NCBI GenBank assembly: GCA_022495995.1 | Contig: JAFEMH010002589.1 | Coordinates: forward strand, 1 to 64,000 | Source of the DNA: Adenophora triphylla var. japonica | Lineage: Eukaryota; Streptophyta; Magnoliopsida; Asterales; Campanulaceae | DNA length: 64,000 nucleotides | Direction: 5' to 3' | Shown here: positions 53,930-64,000 of the stretch, piece after piece | How positions within the stretch are numbered: position 1 is the stretch's first letter | Layout: each line of letters starts with the position of its first letter | Notes under the pieces: generated by a model | Seen by the model: only the letters and a program-made list of their open reading frames with translations | Database searches by the model: none | What the model was told of the DNA's origin: nothing | Position numbers and translations under genes: made by a program

Positions 53930-54292
53930 TTTTGTTTTTTTTTTTTTTTTTTTTTTTTTTAGTGCAACCCCTGTCTTTTACCTAGGCCGCCCTTTTCGGG
54001 TTTCTAACCTAGTTGGGTCTTACTCTTTTAGCACTCCTTTTTTTTTGTTTTTTGTTTTGTTTTTGTTTTGGTGCAACCCTGTTTTTTACCTAGGCCGCCC
54101 TTTTCGGGTTTCTAACCTAGTTGGGTATTACTCTTTTAGCACTCTTTTTTTTTGTTTTTCTTCTTGTTTTTTTTTTGTTTTTTTTTTTGTTTGGTGCAAC
54201 CCCGTTTTTACCTAGGCCGCCTTTTCGGGTTTCTAACCTAGTTGGGTATTACTCTTTTAGCACTCTTTTTTTTGTTTTTTCTTCTCTTTTTT
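53930..54292. repeat. ~105-120-bp tandem repeat with hairpin and T-runs, 3 copies
   Basis: Units (about 53958, 54070, 54193) read gtgcaacccc.gttttttacc + taggccgcccttttcgggtt + tctaacctagttgggtatta + ctcttttagcactc followed by T/G-rich runs. CTAGG and CCTAG can pair around CCC-TTTTC-GGG. Tat-1 has one such unit at 19190-19260. Confidence 0.9.
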
Positions 54293-54994
54293 TTACGCGT
54301 AGTATCTGCGCAGCTTGTCACCATTCACTGGGTGTACAAAGGGATTCCCGTCGAGGTCTGCAAGTTGCATGGCTCCTCCGGAGAAGATCTTCTGGACGAC
54401 ATATGGCCCGACCCAGACAGGCTCCCATTTGCCGAGGGGGTTGATACGGACTGGGGGCTTTTCTTTTAAAACGAGATCCCCTTCTCGGATTTCCCGATGC
54501 TTTACTTTCTTGTCGAAGGCTCTGGCCATTCTTCCTTGGTAGGCTCGGATGTGTTCCATGGCCTTCAGTCGGCGTTCATCTAGTAGGGCCAATTCGTCAT
54601 GGCGACTCTGGAGCCATTCGACCTCGTTGATCTGGCTTTCCAGTAGTATACGGAGCGAGGGTATTTCCAGCTCGATTGGGAGTACGGCTTCCATTCCGTA
54701 TGTGAGGGCAAACGGTGTTTCCCCAGTTGCCGTTCTGACTGATGTTCTATAGCCCCAGAGTGCCAGGTGTAACTTCTCGGGCCAATCTCTGCCTTGGACA
54801 GCCATTTTCCGGATGATATTTTCCAGAGTCTTGTTTGCTGCCTCAACGGCTCCGTTGGTTTGGGGCCTGTAAGGAGATGACTTGTGACGGGTTATTCGGA
54901 ATTCTGCCAGCATCCTGTCGCGTTCCCCTTCGAAGAAATCACCAATCTGCGTCTCTTTAGGCTCTTCCGCAGTTCCCAAATTCACACTCGTCAA
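54293..54994 (-). pseudogene. Tat-2 integrase, C-terminal two thirds
   Basis: Begins MTSVNLGTAEEPKETQIGDF, then ITRHKSSPYRPQTNGAVEAA (integrase core including the catalytic Glu in AVEAANKTL), LHLALWGYRTSVRTATGETP, FALTYGMEAVLPIELEIPS, and a C-terminal GPYVV-type region (WEPVWVGPYVVQKIF, HPVNGDKLRRYYA). The HHCC domain and first catalytic Asp are missing, so the ORF start is a chance Met. One frame of 233 codons, stop at the natural C-terminus. Confidence 0.9.
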
Positions 54995-55580
54995 AATCTC
55001 TTCGGCAGCTTGGGCTCGATTTTCCTCTTTCCGGACAACCTGCTTAAAGATATTTTTTTTTTGTTGTTTGATTTTTTTTTTTTTTACGTGTCTGCTTCTT
55101 TATTTAATGAATTATTATTAAAAATTTTTTTTATTAATTCATCATTAGTTAAAGTGGCAATCAAGGGATACTCAGAAAGGTTCGTCATTTCATTGAAAAC
55201 GAAAAGGGAATATAGTGCTTGCTACAGACTCGTAGTCTTCAGGCGTAAGGCCATCGGACGACCCTAGAGACTCGATCTTAACAAAGAGAGACTGAGAGGA
55301 CTTGTCCTAGATTGACACAAAGGGACGGGGGACCAATCCAAGCTTGGTGATCATTTCTTCCTTGGTCGCGGACGGGCCCGAGAGGTTTTCCCAATTTTTG
55401 GCGGCTTTGCTATTGGTGGCCTCATGACTCGAACTGTGTCTGTTTTTGTTTTCCTTTCTCAATTGCCGCTATCATCTCTTGGACCGAGCCGAGATCAATC
55501 AGGTCCGCACCTGGACTTCTTCTTCGAACAATTGTAGCATAACCGCACCATCCCAATCATCCGAGGGAAATTCCGTGGCC
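54995..55580 (-). other. Deletion region between integrase and protease
   Basis: In a complete Tat element RT and RNase H (some 2.5-3 kb) would lie here. Only about 590 bp of mostly AT-rich, non-coding DNA with T-runs remains. Confidence 0.7.
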
Positions 55581-56700
55581 TTAGCTTTTAGCGGCTGTCG
55601 ATCGAATTCGGGTTTCGGATCTTCCCCGGGCGGTAGGAATAGTGGTTGTGAGCTTCTCGAGCTGTTCCACCGGGTCAGGCACGCCTCTGAAGGTATACTC
55701 ACTCTTCATGGTAGTGGTAGCCCCAGGTATCTTGGGTAGGTCCAGGAACATTCTACGAACCGGGTTAGCCTTGGTTCCTCTAAACTTGTTGAGGCTATCC
55801 TGTAGCTTTAGCCATCCTGCCGTAGGAGTGGGCTCTGTGATGTTTCCTGGTTTTGTGGGACCCTTTACAAAGTAGTCAGCCAAATTAGGACTGAAAGAGA
55901 GAGATTTAGGGTTGTCGACCGGGACCTTTCCTGTGGCAGATTCAAATCTTTTTCCTTTTGTAGTGTCCACTGAGGAGGCCTCATATCCCAGGCCGTGGCG
56001 AGTATTCTGTCCTTTCACCTCGATGAGCTTGTGAGTTCCTTGTTGGTGCTTCCCCAGACCGAGGCCAGGTAGATAGCTCATTTTTCTCATCATTTTCAAG
56101 ACCGGTGGGATTTTGTCCCGAGTGACCGTCAGGTCTATGTTGCACACTTGGGCCTTGGGAGGCTCGATCGTGAAGCCCGTTAGCATGTTACCTTCCTCGT
56201 CATGTTTGATTTCCAGAATAGGTATTCCGCCCATATCTGTGCCCTCTAAAGTGACTAAATCTCCGTAAATGGTCGTCAGATCCCCATTCGAGACGAATTT
56301 CACACACTGGTGGAGGCTTGAGGCGACCCCTTTGACTTGGTGCAGCCAAGGTCTTCCCAGCAGGGCATTGAAAGTAATCGGGATGTCGATAACCTGGAAT
56401 TCCACAGGTATCAATTTCTGTCCAAACCAGAGGTCTAAAGTAGCAACTCCGAGGACTGCTCGGGATGTTGAGTCGTAAGCTTTGACTGTGAGAGAAGAAG
56501 GCTTCAAGTCTGTAGTCTTGATATCAAGCAAGCTCATGATCTTTGCCGGAAGAATGTTCATTCCGGACCCATTATCAACCAGGACCCGAGGAGGCGTCGT
56601 TCATCCAAGCTGGGCTGTGATGAAGAGAGGCTCGTTATGATCGGCCCAAATTGAGGGAGGTCGAGATCTTTGAAAGTGATTATGTTCCCGTAGTGGATGT
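55581..56700 (-). pseudogene. Tat-2 aspartic protease with G-patch-like region
   Basis: Protease motif VLVDNGSGMNILP is read across 56550-56590, just before the ORF start; then LLGRPWLHQ (the conserved I/LLGRPW of Tat proteases) and a Gly-rich stretch MSYLPGLGLGKHQQGTHKLI, similar to the G-patch-like motif known from Ogre/Tat polyproteins. Upstream (56560-56770) stops break the link to gag. 326 codons open. Confidence 0.85.
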
Positions 56701-59700
56701 TTCCAATCAGTGTACCACATCATCGGGAGTAGCATCAATAGGCACGAGAGTGCGAGCCGGGCTTTCTTCCGGCTTCACTTATGGGGATAGGACGAAGTGA
56801 GTAGAGACCAGAGGGAAATGTTGGCCTGTGTTTGCTTTAACTGGGTGAGCACGGGATCCTCTTTTTCGGGATCTGGAGTTTCAGCTATCTTAGCATAGGG
56901 GCGGCGATCTTCTTTTGGTGTTTGATCTGTGGCCTTCTTATCTGCCTTGGGATTTCCTTGGAAGATCTGCCCAGATCGGGTCAACAGATTAACTTCCTCA
57001 TCAGTCGTCTCTTGACTGGATTTCTTCAGTGCTGCTAAGGTCAATGGGGGAGCCCTTTTGGCTATTGGCCACTGGTTCTGACGGAGTCTAGTGACAGTGA
57101 GGGGCTGGGCTGTACTGGCTCCTTCCTGGGCGGCCCTTATAACTGCTTCCCAAGTCACAGGCTTTTGGGTTTGGGGTTGTGTTGTTGCCCCTTGGATGGC
57201 CCACAGAGCTAGGGCGTCCTCCGATTCACTCTCATGGCCTGCCTTGCTCATAGTTATCATGCAACAAGAGTCGCTATTGTCGGGACTCGGCGGCTTTTCG
57301 ATCTCATCCCCGGTATAGTGCAGCATTCTGATTCCCTTCTGTAATACTCGGAGTTGGAGATGATTATAGCGTTCTGTGTGGGAGGCGCATCCGGTATCAT
57401 GCCAGTTTCTAGGACTTCTCTGAAAGCTGACATACATTCGGGGAAGGTGACCTCTTCTTGGGTAACCCTGACAAGGAGTGTTACTTTGTTCTGGGGTGGA
57501 TTTGATCTAACCATGGTTATTTTCTCATTTGGGCGGATGGGAGTTAATTTTCCTCTTTCGATCAGATCTTCGACTATCAGCCTGGATCGGACACCTGAAA
57601 ACCCTTTCCCCAAAGCATGGTAGGCAGTGTTGAATTCTAAGACATCCACGTGCTCAGATCCATGAAACTTCATGGCCTTCATGTCCTCGGTCTCATATTC
57701 GTCTTCCGAGGTTTCTTCGTCGTCGCTTGCTGATAACCAGCCATTGTGCCTGGCTCCCATGGGCTCATTTCCGGCATGATTGTTCCAAATTGTTTCCGGA
57801 TCGGGGGCCTCAGTTGACTCCTCACTCTCGTCGTCATCATCATCGTCGCTGTCATCGGAATCTTCTTCCCATACTACCAGGATTTCGGCGGAGAGGGAAC
57901 GCCGGTCAAACCCGTTAGGGGAATATGGGTGCGTGCAGCCGCAGAAATTGTCATATGTTCCCATTCCCGGAAGTGGCAATTGTGACTCGGCTTCTCCTCC
58001 AAGAAATTGCGGGGGAAGAGTGAGAGGAGGTGGCACGTATTTGACACCAGGCAGGATACAGAAGGAATCCTCCTCTTCCGATTCTTCGCTGTTCTCGGGA
58101 TCATATTCGGGCTCTCCTAGAGCCAATTTGCAGAAGTGTACTAGCTCCAGATGCTCTTCGGCCTCTTTGCTGATAAGCCCCAGTACAGGCGCTCGCCGGA
58201 AACTTTCTTGCTCAATCTTTCTTGACTGTTCTAACCATCTTGTATAAATGGTTCTTTCATGTTCTGAGCGGAACAGCCCCAGTTCTTCGGTATCGGCCTT
58301 CCCTTCATCCGAAAAATAGCGGGCCTCGTATTCTTGCAAGGAGTCTCTGACATGAGACCAAGATGGGTTGATTCGTTCGATATCCTCAAGGCTGAGGGGG
58401 AATCCGAATTCAGGATCCTCGACGAGGTTGGCCACAGGTATTTGGGGACCTTCATCAGCATCTTTGTGCGAAGATTCTCCGCATTCAATCATATTCACCT
58501 GATTATGGTTCCTTGGCAGCGGATTTTTGACTGTGTTAGGCCCTTCGGGGCCTTCCAACTTTCCTTGCTCTATTAGCCCCTGAATTGCCTTTTTCAGAGT
58601 GAAGCAGCTGTCAGTCAGATGTCCGTGAGCTTGATGAAAAGCACAATACTTTGCAGTATCCACGGGAGCATTCGGATTTCTGGGTTGGAAATTCTCTAAA
58701 GGCCGCAGCAAGCCTTCTTTCACCAGCCCCCTAAAGATGTCATTCAGAGGCATTCCAAAGTTTTCGAGATTTATGACCCGCGGTCTGGGCTCGGCTGGTT
58801 TCCTGGGAGCAAAAGGAGTCGTGTTATTACATTCCTGTCCCGCATAGTTAATCATCTCTTTGCCTTTAGCAGGAAGCCGGGCGATGTTTGCGGGAGGAGC
58901 CCGATATGCGCGGGGTCAGTGCGGCCAGGTTGCTGATTGTAGGCCTTTTCAAACTTAGCTGCAGAGTTAACCATGGCCCGTAAGTCTGAGTATGGGAAGT
59001 GACTGAGGGAGGCTCTCAGATGTGGTTTCAAGCATGACTGGAAAATGTCCAGTTGTTCCTCTTCGGAAGGAGGGATGGCCATTTCACTGAGTTTCAGATT
59101 CCACCGCTTGTAGAAGTCCCCAACATTCTCATCGGGCTGCTGTTGTTTGTAGGTCAACCCTATTTGTTTCCCATTCCAAGTTGGCCTTATATTTCTCTGT
59201 GAAGGCATTGGTAATCTGGTCCCATGTAGCCCTGGCTTCAGGTTTCAAACGGAAGAACCACTTTAAGGCACTGGACTTCAAGGATAGACTGAAATAGTCA
59301 GCTAACTGCTGATTGGTGCACCCTTTGGCCTTCATCGCCAAGGTATATGTGTCCAAATGGGTTTTCGGACATGCGGTCCCATCAAAGAGGTCCAGATTAG
59401 GCATCACGAATTTGTGGGGCAGAGGAACAATGGAGTCCGGGTCTGTAGGCCGGAAGGCGAACTTCTTGGCGATCGGTTCAGCGATCTGCGCTTTCATTTC
59501 CTTGTGTTGTTCCATGAACCGTGCCGGATGAGGGTCTTGTGGCGGAACCATGGCATTCAAGCTAGTGGCTGAGCTAGAGAGGAGCTACCACTGGAGGCGG
59601 GCTGGTGGAGGGACGGCCGATCCGGGACGTAGGTGAAAACCTGTCCTGGCTGAGTTACCTTGGGGAGCATGGGTAGGAGCCTGAGCAAAAGGATAGAACC

Positions 59701-60670
59701 TTGCGGCTTCGTTGATTTTCAGCTGGCAAAGTAGGTGGAGGCGCCCCGATGTGGCCGGATAACTTGGATTTCCAGTGGGGCCCGTAAGTAGGCTTGAGTG
59801 CGGGCTGCTTTGTCCGGATTGTTGAATTGCATGGGCTGCCTGTGGTGAAGGTGTGTAAGGGGGAGTATTGCGGTCCTGGTGATTCGGATGACACAGGGAT
59901 GGAGGCTTGGTAACCCGTAGAAGTCTGAATGAGGAATGGATTTGTGTGAGGAGCGGTGAACTAGTGCTGTTCTGAGGAGGGGCTCCTGGCTGTGGCCCAG
60001 AACCAAGTTGTGGCGGCATTCCGAACTGTGGCCGTTCTTGTGAAGGTCCGGATTGATCGGTTCCGACTGAGGCGGGATCCCGATTAGTCGTGGCATTCCG
60101 AGATAGCCCCAACCATGAGAAGACATTCCGTGCTGATTTTGCCCCATCGATTTTGCCGTCGGGCTGCGTGGATCCGGTGGTCTGTGGTTGGGGAGGCTGG
60201 TGACCCGAAAATCGAGGAGCATGGGTTCTGGTAGTGGCACCGTAGGAGGTGGGTGGCGGCATCCTGGTGTAGTCGGGCGGCGAGAGTGGGGTTGGCATCC
60301 TCGTCTTCTTCCACGGTGAAGGTGCCATCCGGATTGAGGCTGGCGGCCAGCCGTGACTCTTAATAGCCTCCATAAGGCTGTTTAGCTGTGCTTCTGTCGT
60401 AACCTCATCTGTCGCTGGCTGATTCCACTGTTGCTCTGTCGAGGGTCCGGGAGGCGGAGTGACGTTATCCCCATCATTACCGGCGTGCAGACATTCTGAA
60501 ACCCGAGTCGGAACAAACGGTGAAGGCGATGACGCGCTTGACTCTTCCCAACTAATCAAACGGTGACCGGTGCCAAAACCAAGCTTTGTGCGGAGGCTGC
60601 GGGGGAAAGGACATGAAGGTTCAGATGTCTGGGAATGGAAGGAGGGTAGGTGTTTGGGCTTTAGGCTCAT
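56701..60670 (-). pseudogene. Tat-2 gag region
   Basis: Four main open pieces. 60670-59585: Pro/Ser/Gln-rich N-terminus (low complexity). 59560-59129 and 59208-58852: gag domain (FVMPNLDLFDGTACPKTHLD, YFSLSLKSSALKWFFRLKPE, FYKRWNLKLSEMAIPPSEEE). 58855-57257: KYCAFHQAHGHLTDSCFTLK, a Cys/His cluster like that of Tat-1, then acidic Glu/Asp-rich stretches. 57437-56775: ALWAIQGATTQPQTQKPVTW and DPVLTQLKQTQANISLWSLL, the conserved lead-in to Tat protease. Breaks near 59570, 59180, 58853 and 57330. Confidence 0.85.
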
Positions 60671-61917
60671 GCAACATGCAGTTATTTGTTCACGTTAACT
60701 TAAAACATGTTTTATTAACCTAGTCGGTTGGAAAAGATTGCTCTTCTTTTCCGCAAACTACTCTGGATCCTGGATCAGTGGGCCCCGTCACTACGTCTAT
60801 AAGCCCCTCGTATTCCACCTGTATTTCGACCTCCCAGGGTGGACAGCCCGGGCGAGGTCCTATAGGCAAGCGGGTCCCACCGGCCGAAAGAAAACGATCC
60901 TAAAAGTCTGGCGGGTAATCGAGTCTTAACGAGCATTCGATGTAAATTACGGACAGGCGACGTCGAAAGTCAAGATCATGTCCGAGGGCTCGACAAAAGT
61001 CGGCATGATTTGGGCTGATAATCGTCCACGATTGATCTTGACTTGTCGTCGTTAAGCCGTAATTAGGCATGGAATAGTCATTAATCCTTGATGACTCGGT
61101 GTCAATCTTTGGGAGCCGGTGTATAATTTGTGCCAATCGAGCCGAAGTCAAGGCGCCGGTCAATATCTTGGTCAAAGTGCGGCGGAAAACCGGGCAGAAC
61201 TTCGACTGATTAGGGACCCGAAAGATATTGAGTCGGTATGCCGACAAAGGCTTGAAAGGAAAGGTCTATACACGGGCAGGGCATGACACAGACCAGACTA
61301 AAAACCAACCGGGTCTCGGACAAAGTGTGTCACGGACAAGTGCATGGTCGACACGAGGCTCCATGGGATGTTTGGGTAGTCCTGTGCTCATCCGAGAGGC
61401 GTAATAAGACCAAACGGACCGCGACAAGGATTTCCCCGGGTTAGGGACGTAGTGTGCAGTGTACGGTCACGTGCGCGTAGTGTGCGAGCAGTCTATATTC
61501 TTTTTCTGAGTAAAATAGAGATTTTTTTATGTGTCTTAAAAACATGATGCATGATTTTTTTTTTGGAAATTTTCTTTTTTTTTTTGAATATATTTTTTTT
61601 TTGAAATTTAATGAACACATAAGCACGAAAATTCCGACAGTTAGGGACATTATTCCGACAGTCAAAATTTTGACTTTCTCCGAGGCGGCCAAAGCAACAC
61701 GAAAACTGTGCAAAAATCAACACACACACAAAAATGATTTTCAAAGCCGGGACGGAAGCTTGACCCTCAAAAGCTTTTTTTTTTTAAAACGGTGATACCG
61801 GTACGTGGGATTGTTAGACCACAATTTATCCCCGACTCGTGTTAGGAGGCGATAACGGGAAGTTTAATGGTTTCCACCAATATACCAAATACCATTTTTT
61901 TTTTTAAAAAAGCTTAT
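60671..61917 (-). other. Tat-2 leader
   Basis: Untranslated region between primer site and gag. GC-rich right of gag (60780-61480), T/A-rich near the LTR. No ORF of known family. I looked for TCCGCGCGGA here and did not find it. Confidence 0.7.
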
Positions 61918-61935
61918 TCCCCAGCGGAGTCGCCA
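61918..61935 (-). promoter_or_regulatory. Tat-2 primer-binding site
   Basis: Minus-strand TGGCGACTCCGCTGGGGA, one base inside the LTR, identical to Tat-1. Confidence 0.88.
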
Positions 61936-61936
61936 C

Positions 61937-63674
61937 TGTGATGATGTGTGATTGTATCGAAAATTTTCCCATTTTTGTTTGAAAAAATCAACGAAAACGG
62001 AGTCGCCACGCCATTTTAATTTTGAGGGCCAAAACTTTGAAAAAAGCCCGAGATCAGAGATTTAGGTTCGGAGGTCATGTTACACGCCGGGAAGGACGTT
62101 AGTGTGCACCAGAATGCCTCGTAAAGCGAGTCTTCCAAGCTGAAAATCATTTGTGTGTGTGTGTGTGTGTGTGTTTTGGCCAAAATACTTTGAAACTCAG
62201 AAAAGTAAAAATAGGGATATCTTTTCAAGACTTTAAACTGATCCCATGATTTTTTGGGGGATTTTTGGATTGAGATTTGGTACTCAAAAGACCTTTTGAA
62301 GTTGAGAGCCATTTCTGCCAGAATGAAAAAGGCAGTGGACCTTTGATTTTGAAAGGGATTCAAGGGTCTTAAAACTTCATAATCTGGATAAACTCAGAGA
62401 ATGAAAGTTGTTCTAGACACCTTAAATAAGATTTGTGCGAAGGAATTTTCCATTTTGGAGAAGATTTGAGGGGTAAAAACCTTCTGGAAACCTCAGATAT
62501 GTGATCTGGATTCCCAGAAGCTGATGAACTAGCCTCTGAAAGAAAATTTGAAAAGAGGAGTTTTACTCACCCAAAAAATAAAGTAAAAATATGTCTGGAA
62601 AGCTCTGGATGTTGGCTACAAAAAGTGTTTTTTAGTCAACACCAAATTCCAAGTTCATCTGTGTCCAAAAATTAAGACAATGGACTGAGGTCTGGGAAAA
62701 TTGCTACTGGACAGCACTTTCCCAAGAAGGAGAATATGATTTTAAAGGGGGTTTTGCATCCATGCTTGTCCCCATTTCCCTAGGTTTTGGTTAGTGATCA
62801 CTAGACATTTTAGTGGTGAATCAACTATACCAAACCATCCTTGGGGTACATTAGGACTAAGCATTTCATTTGCTTGGGAAGGGGATTTTTATCCTTTGAA
62901 AATGAGATTTTTTGCTTGAAAATGGTTTTTAGGGTTTTGAAAATGAGTTTTCTTTGCAAGAAAGTAAGAGAACTTGAAAATAATGTTGATCTTTGTAGAA
63001 GATCATCCATGGAGATGGTCTTCCATGGTGATCTTCTTAGATCTAAAGCAAAAAGATGAAGGAACTACATTTTGTAGTTTGAAGATGCATGCATGGATGA
63101 GATTTAGGGTTAGGAGAAGGAGGGTTTACCAATCTTCCTTGTGTTCTTGAGTGTTTGGCTTGAGTGTATGAGTGTTTAGGGCTTTAATATGAGAGTGAGT
63201 GGATGAGTATGAATTGGGAAAGATTGGAGAGAAAATGGTGACAATTCAAGTGAATTCTCACTGTTTTCTCTCTATATTTCGCCAGAGGTTCGGTGCAAAA
63301 TGTGTTGTGGCTCCTTATTTTTGTGACTGGAGGGCTCAATTTATAGCCCTCTGAAATGTGCAAAGATGTCCGCGCGGATGGGATCCTCAGCGTGCACTGT
63401 TCATTAAATGCAGCTTCAGGCTTTGGACACAAGAAATATTTCTTTTGAAATTTGAATTATACAGCCAGTTTCTGTTCCAGGAAATTCTATTTTTGGTTTT
63501 ATTCCTTTTGTTTTACTTTTTGAGATTCTTTTTGAGGTTTAACCTTAAATAACAATGCCCATTTTACCCTCACTTTGTTAGAAATGTTAGGATTGTTAGG
63601 AATTGTTAGAAATGTTATAACTTTCGTTAATTTTCTAACGAAAATTCTAACAAGCTCAAATTGGAGCACTTACA
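61937..63674 (-). repeat. Tat-2 5' LTR
   Basis: 1738 bp. Palindrome TCCGCGCGGA at 63369-63378 and TATA-like CTATAAATTG (minus) at 63337-63346, 22 bp apart. Most LTR differences cluster at 63410-63480. Confidence 0.95.
63369..63378. promoter_or_regulatory. CG palindrome upstream of TATA, Tat-2 5' LTR
   Basis: TCCGCGCGGA. Lies in U3 of the LTR that drives the element. Confidence 0.72.
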
Positions 63675-63679
63675 ATCGA

Positions 63680-63930
63680 GCAAAAAATTCCTGGAGAAGG
63701 AGCTATGATTTTCGCAATCAGACAGACGAAAAATCTCTAGGGTTTTCTTCTCTGAATTAAGGGTGTAATTTAAAGTTTAGTCATTCAAGAATATCCACAA
63801 CACCCTCCGGCAATACTCGAAAACACGAAATAGAAAGAAACAACATAATCAATTTTTGTTCAGCCAAATTAAATCATAAACAACATAATCAATTCGATCC
63901 AAATAATCCCAACAACAAAGCAAGATTACG
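63680..63930 (-). other. Copia-4 leader, segment next to the primer site
   Basis: AT-rich, non-coding. Confidence 0.8.
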
Positions 63931-63942
63931 GCTCTGATACCA
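63931..63942 (-). promoter_or_regulatory. Copia-4 primer-binding site
   Basis: Minus-strand TGGTATCAGAGC, two bases inside the LTR; initiator Met tRNA complement. Confidence 0.95.
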
Positions 63943-63944
63943 CT

Positions 63945-64000
63945 TGATGGAACTAACTATACATAAACCCTAGAATGATGCAGAATATTTATTCTAGGAC
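63945..64000 (-). repeat. Copia-4 5' LTR, cut by window edge
   Basis: First 56 bp match 33829-33884 with one difference. Confidence 0.95.

Larger units (their letters stand above)
45444..63674 (-). mobile_element. Tat-2: 18.2-kb Tat-type Ty3/gypsy element, RT deleted, with antisense genes
   Basis: LTRs 45444-47184 (1741 bp) and 61937-63674 (1738 bp), about 1.2% different by eye. Target duplication ATCGA (45439-45443 and 63675-63679). Primer site identical to Tat-1 at 61918-61935 (minus). From right to left: leader, gag, protease with G-patch-like region, partial integrase, then about 7 kb with two antisense genes and tandem repeats before the 3' LTR. RT and RNase H are absent. Large size, this primer site and antisense genes between pol and 3' LTR are known traits of Tat elements. 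Confidence 0.93.
33829..64000 (-). mobile_element. Copia-4: minus-strand Ty1/copia element containing Reina-1 and Tat-2
   Basis: 3' LTR 33829-34343, polypurine tract 34344-34354, pol and gag 34813-38727, leader 38760-39683 + 45393-45438 + 63680-63930, primer site 63931-63942, 5' LTR from 63945 past the window edge. The leader is split by two insertions whose target duplications are intact. It inserted into the Copia-3 RT/RNase H region. Confidence 0.93.

Overview
This is a plant (probably eudicot) intergenic window built almost entirely of nested transposable elements. The signs are plant-type Ty1/copia and Ty3/gypsy elements with initiator-Met tRNA primer sites, Stowaway MITEs (CTCCCTCCGTCCC ends, TA target duplications), CACTA, hAT and MULE-like DNA elements, and AT-rich spacer. 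I see no intact host gene, no RNA gene and no CRISPR array. Species cannot be read from the sequence.

Layout. 1-1160: 5' end of a minus-strand copia element (Copia-1). 1161-5629: AT-rich spacer with Stowaway MITEs and two related MULE-like elements with perfect 9-bp target duplications; the larger (MULE-2, 4180-5286) carries a possible captured first exon. 5630-27813: a decayed copia element (Copia-2, +). Its gag is split at 6619/15370 by an 8.75-kb hAT element with an 8-bp duplication; the hAT contains a 6.0-kb CACTA element (7421-13445, 3-bp duplication). The CACTA carries intron-containing pieces of a class XI myosin gene and of a folate-biopterin transporter gene. Copia-2 pol is split at 16820/24335 by Tat-1, a minus-strand Tat-type element that has gag but no pol.

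28118-64000 is a second nest. Copia-3 (+, a Stowaway in its 5' LTR) is interrupted at 33828 by Copia-4 (-), whose second LTR runs off the right edge. The Copia-4 leader holds two insertions 51 bp apart: a 5.7-kb chromovirus (Reina-1, 39689-45387, duplication AAACT) and an 18.2-kb Tat element (Tat-2, 45444-63674, duplication ATCGA). Tat-2 keeps gag, protease, a G-patch-like stretch and part of integrase but lacks RT/RNase H, and carries two degraded antisense genes: a plant mobile domain (PMD) gene and a second, possibly DUF7745-like gene.

The most unusual signal is regulatory. Three elements of different lineages carry short CG-centred palindromes in LTRs, leaders or upstream of internal ORFs. 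Tat-1 has them as pairs 19-20 bp apart at four places. Tat-2 has one TCCGCGCGGA 20-24 bp before an AT box in its LTR and before each antisense gene. Copia-3 has arrays of GGGACGAGTCGTCCC-like units about 18-20 bp apart in its leader. Tat-1 and Tat-2 also share a recurring ~60-bp CTACG...CGTAG module. Every retroelement pol and the hAT transposase is broken, so any movement would need proteins supplied in trans.
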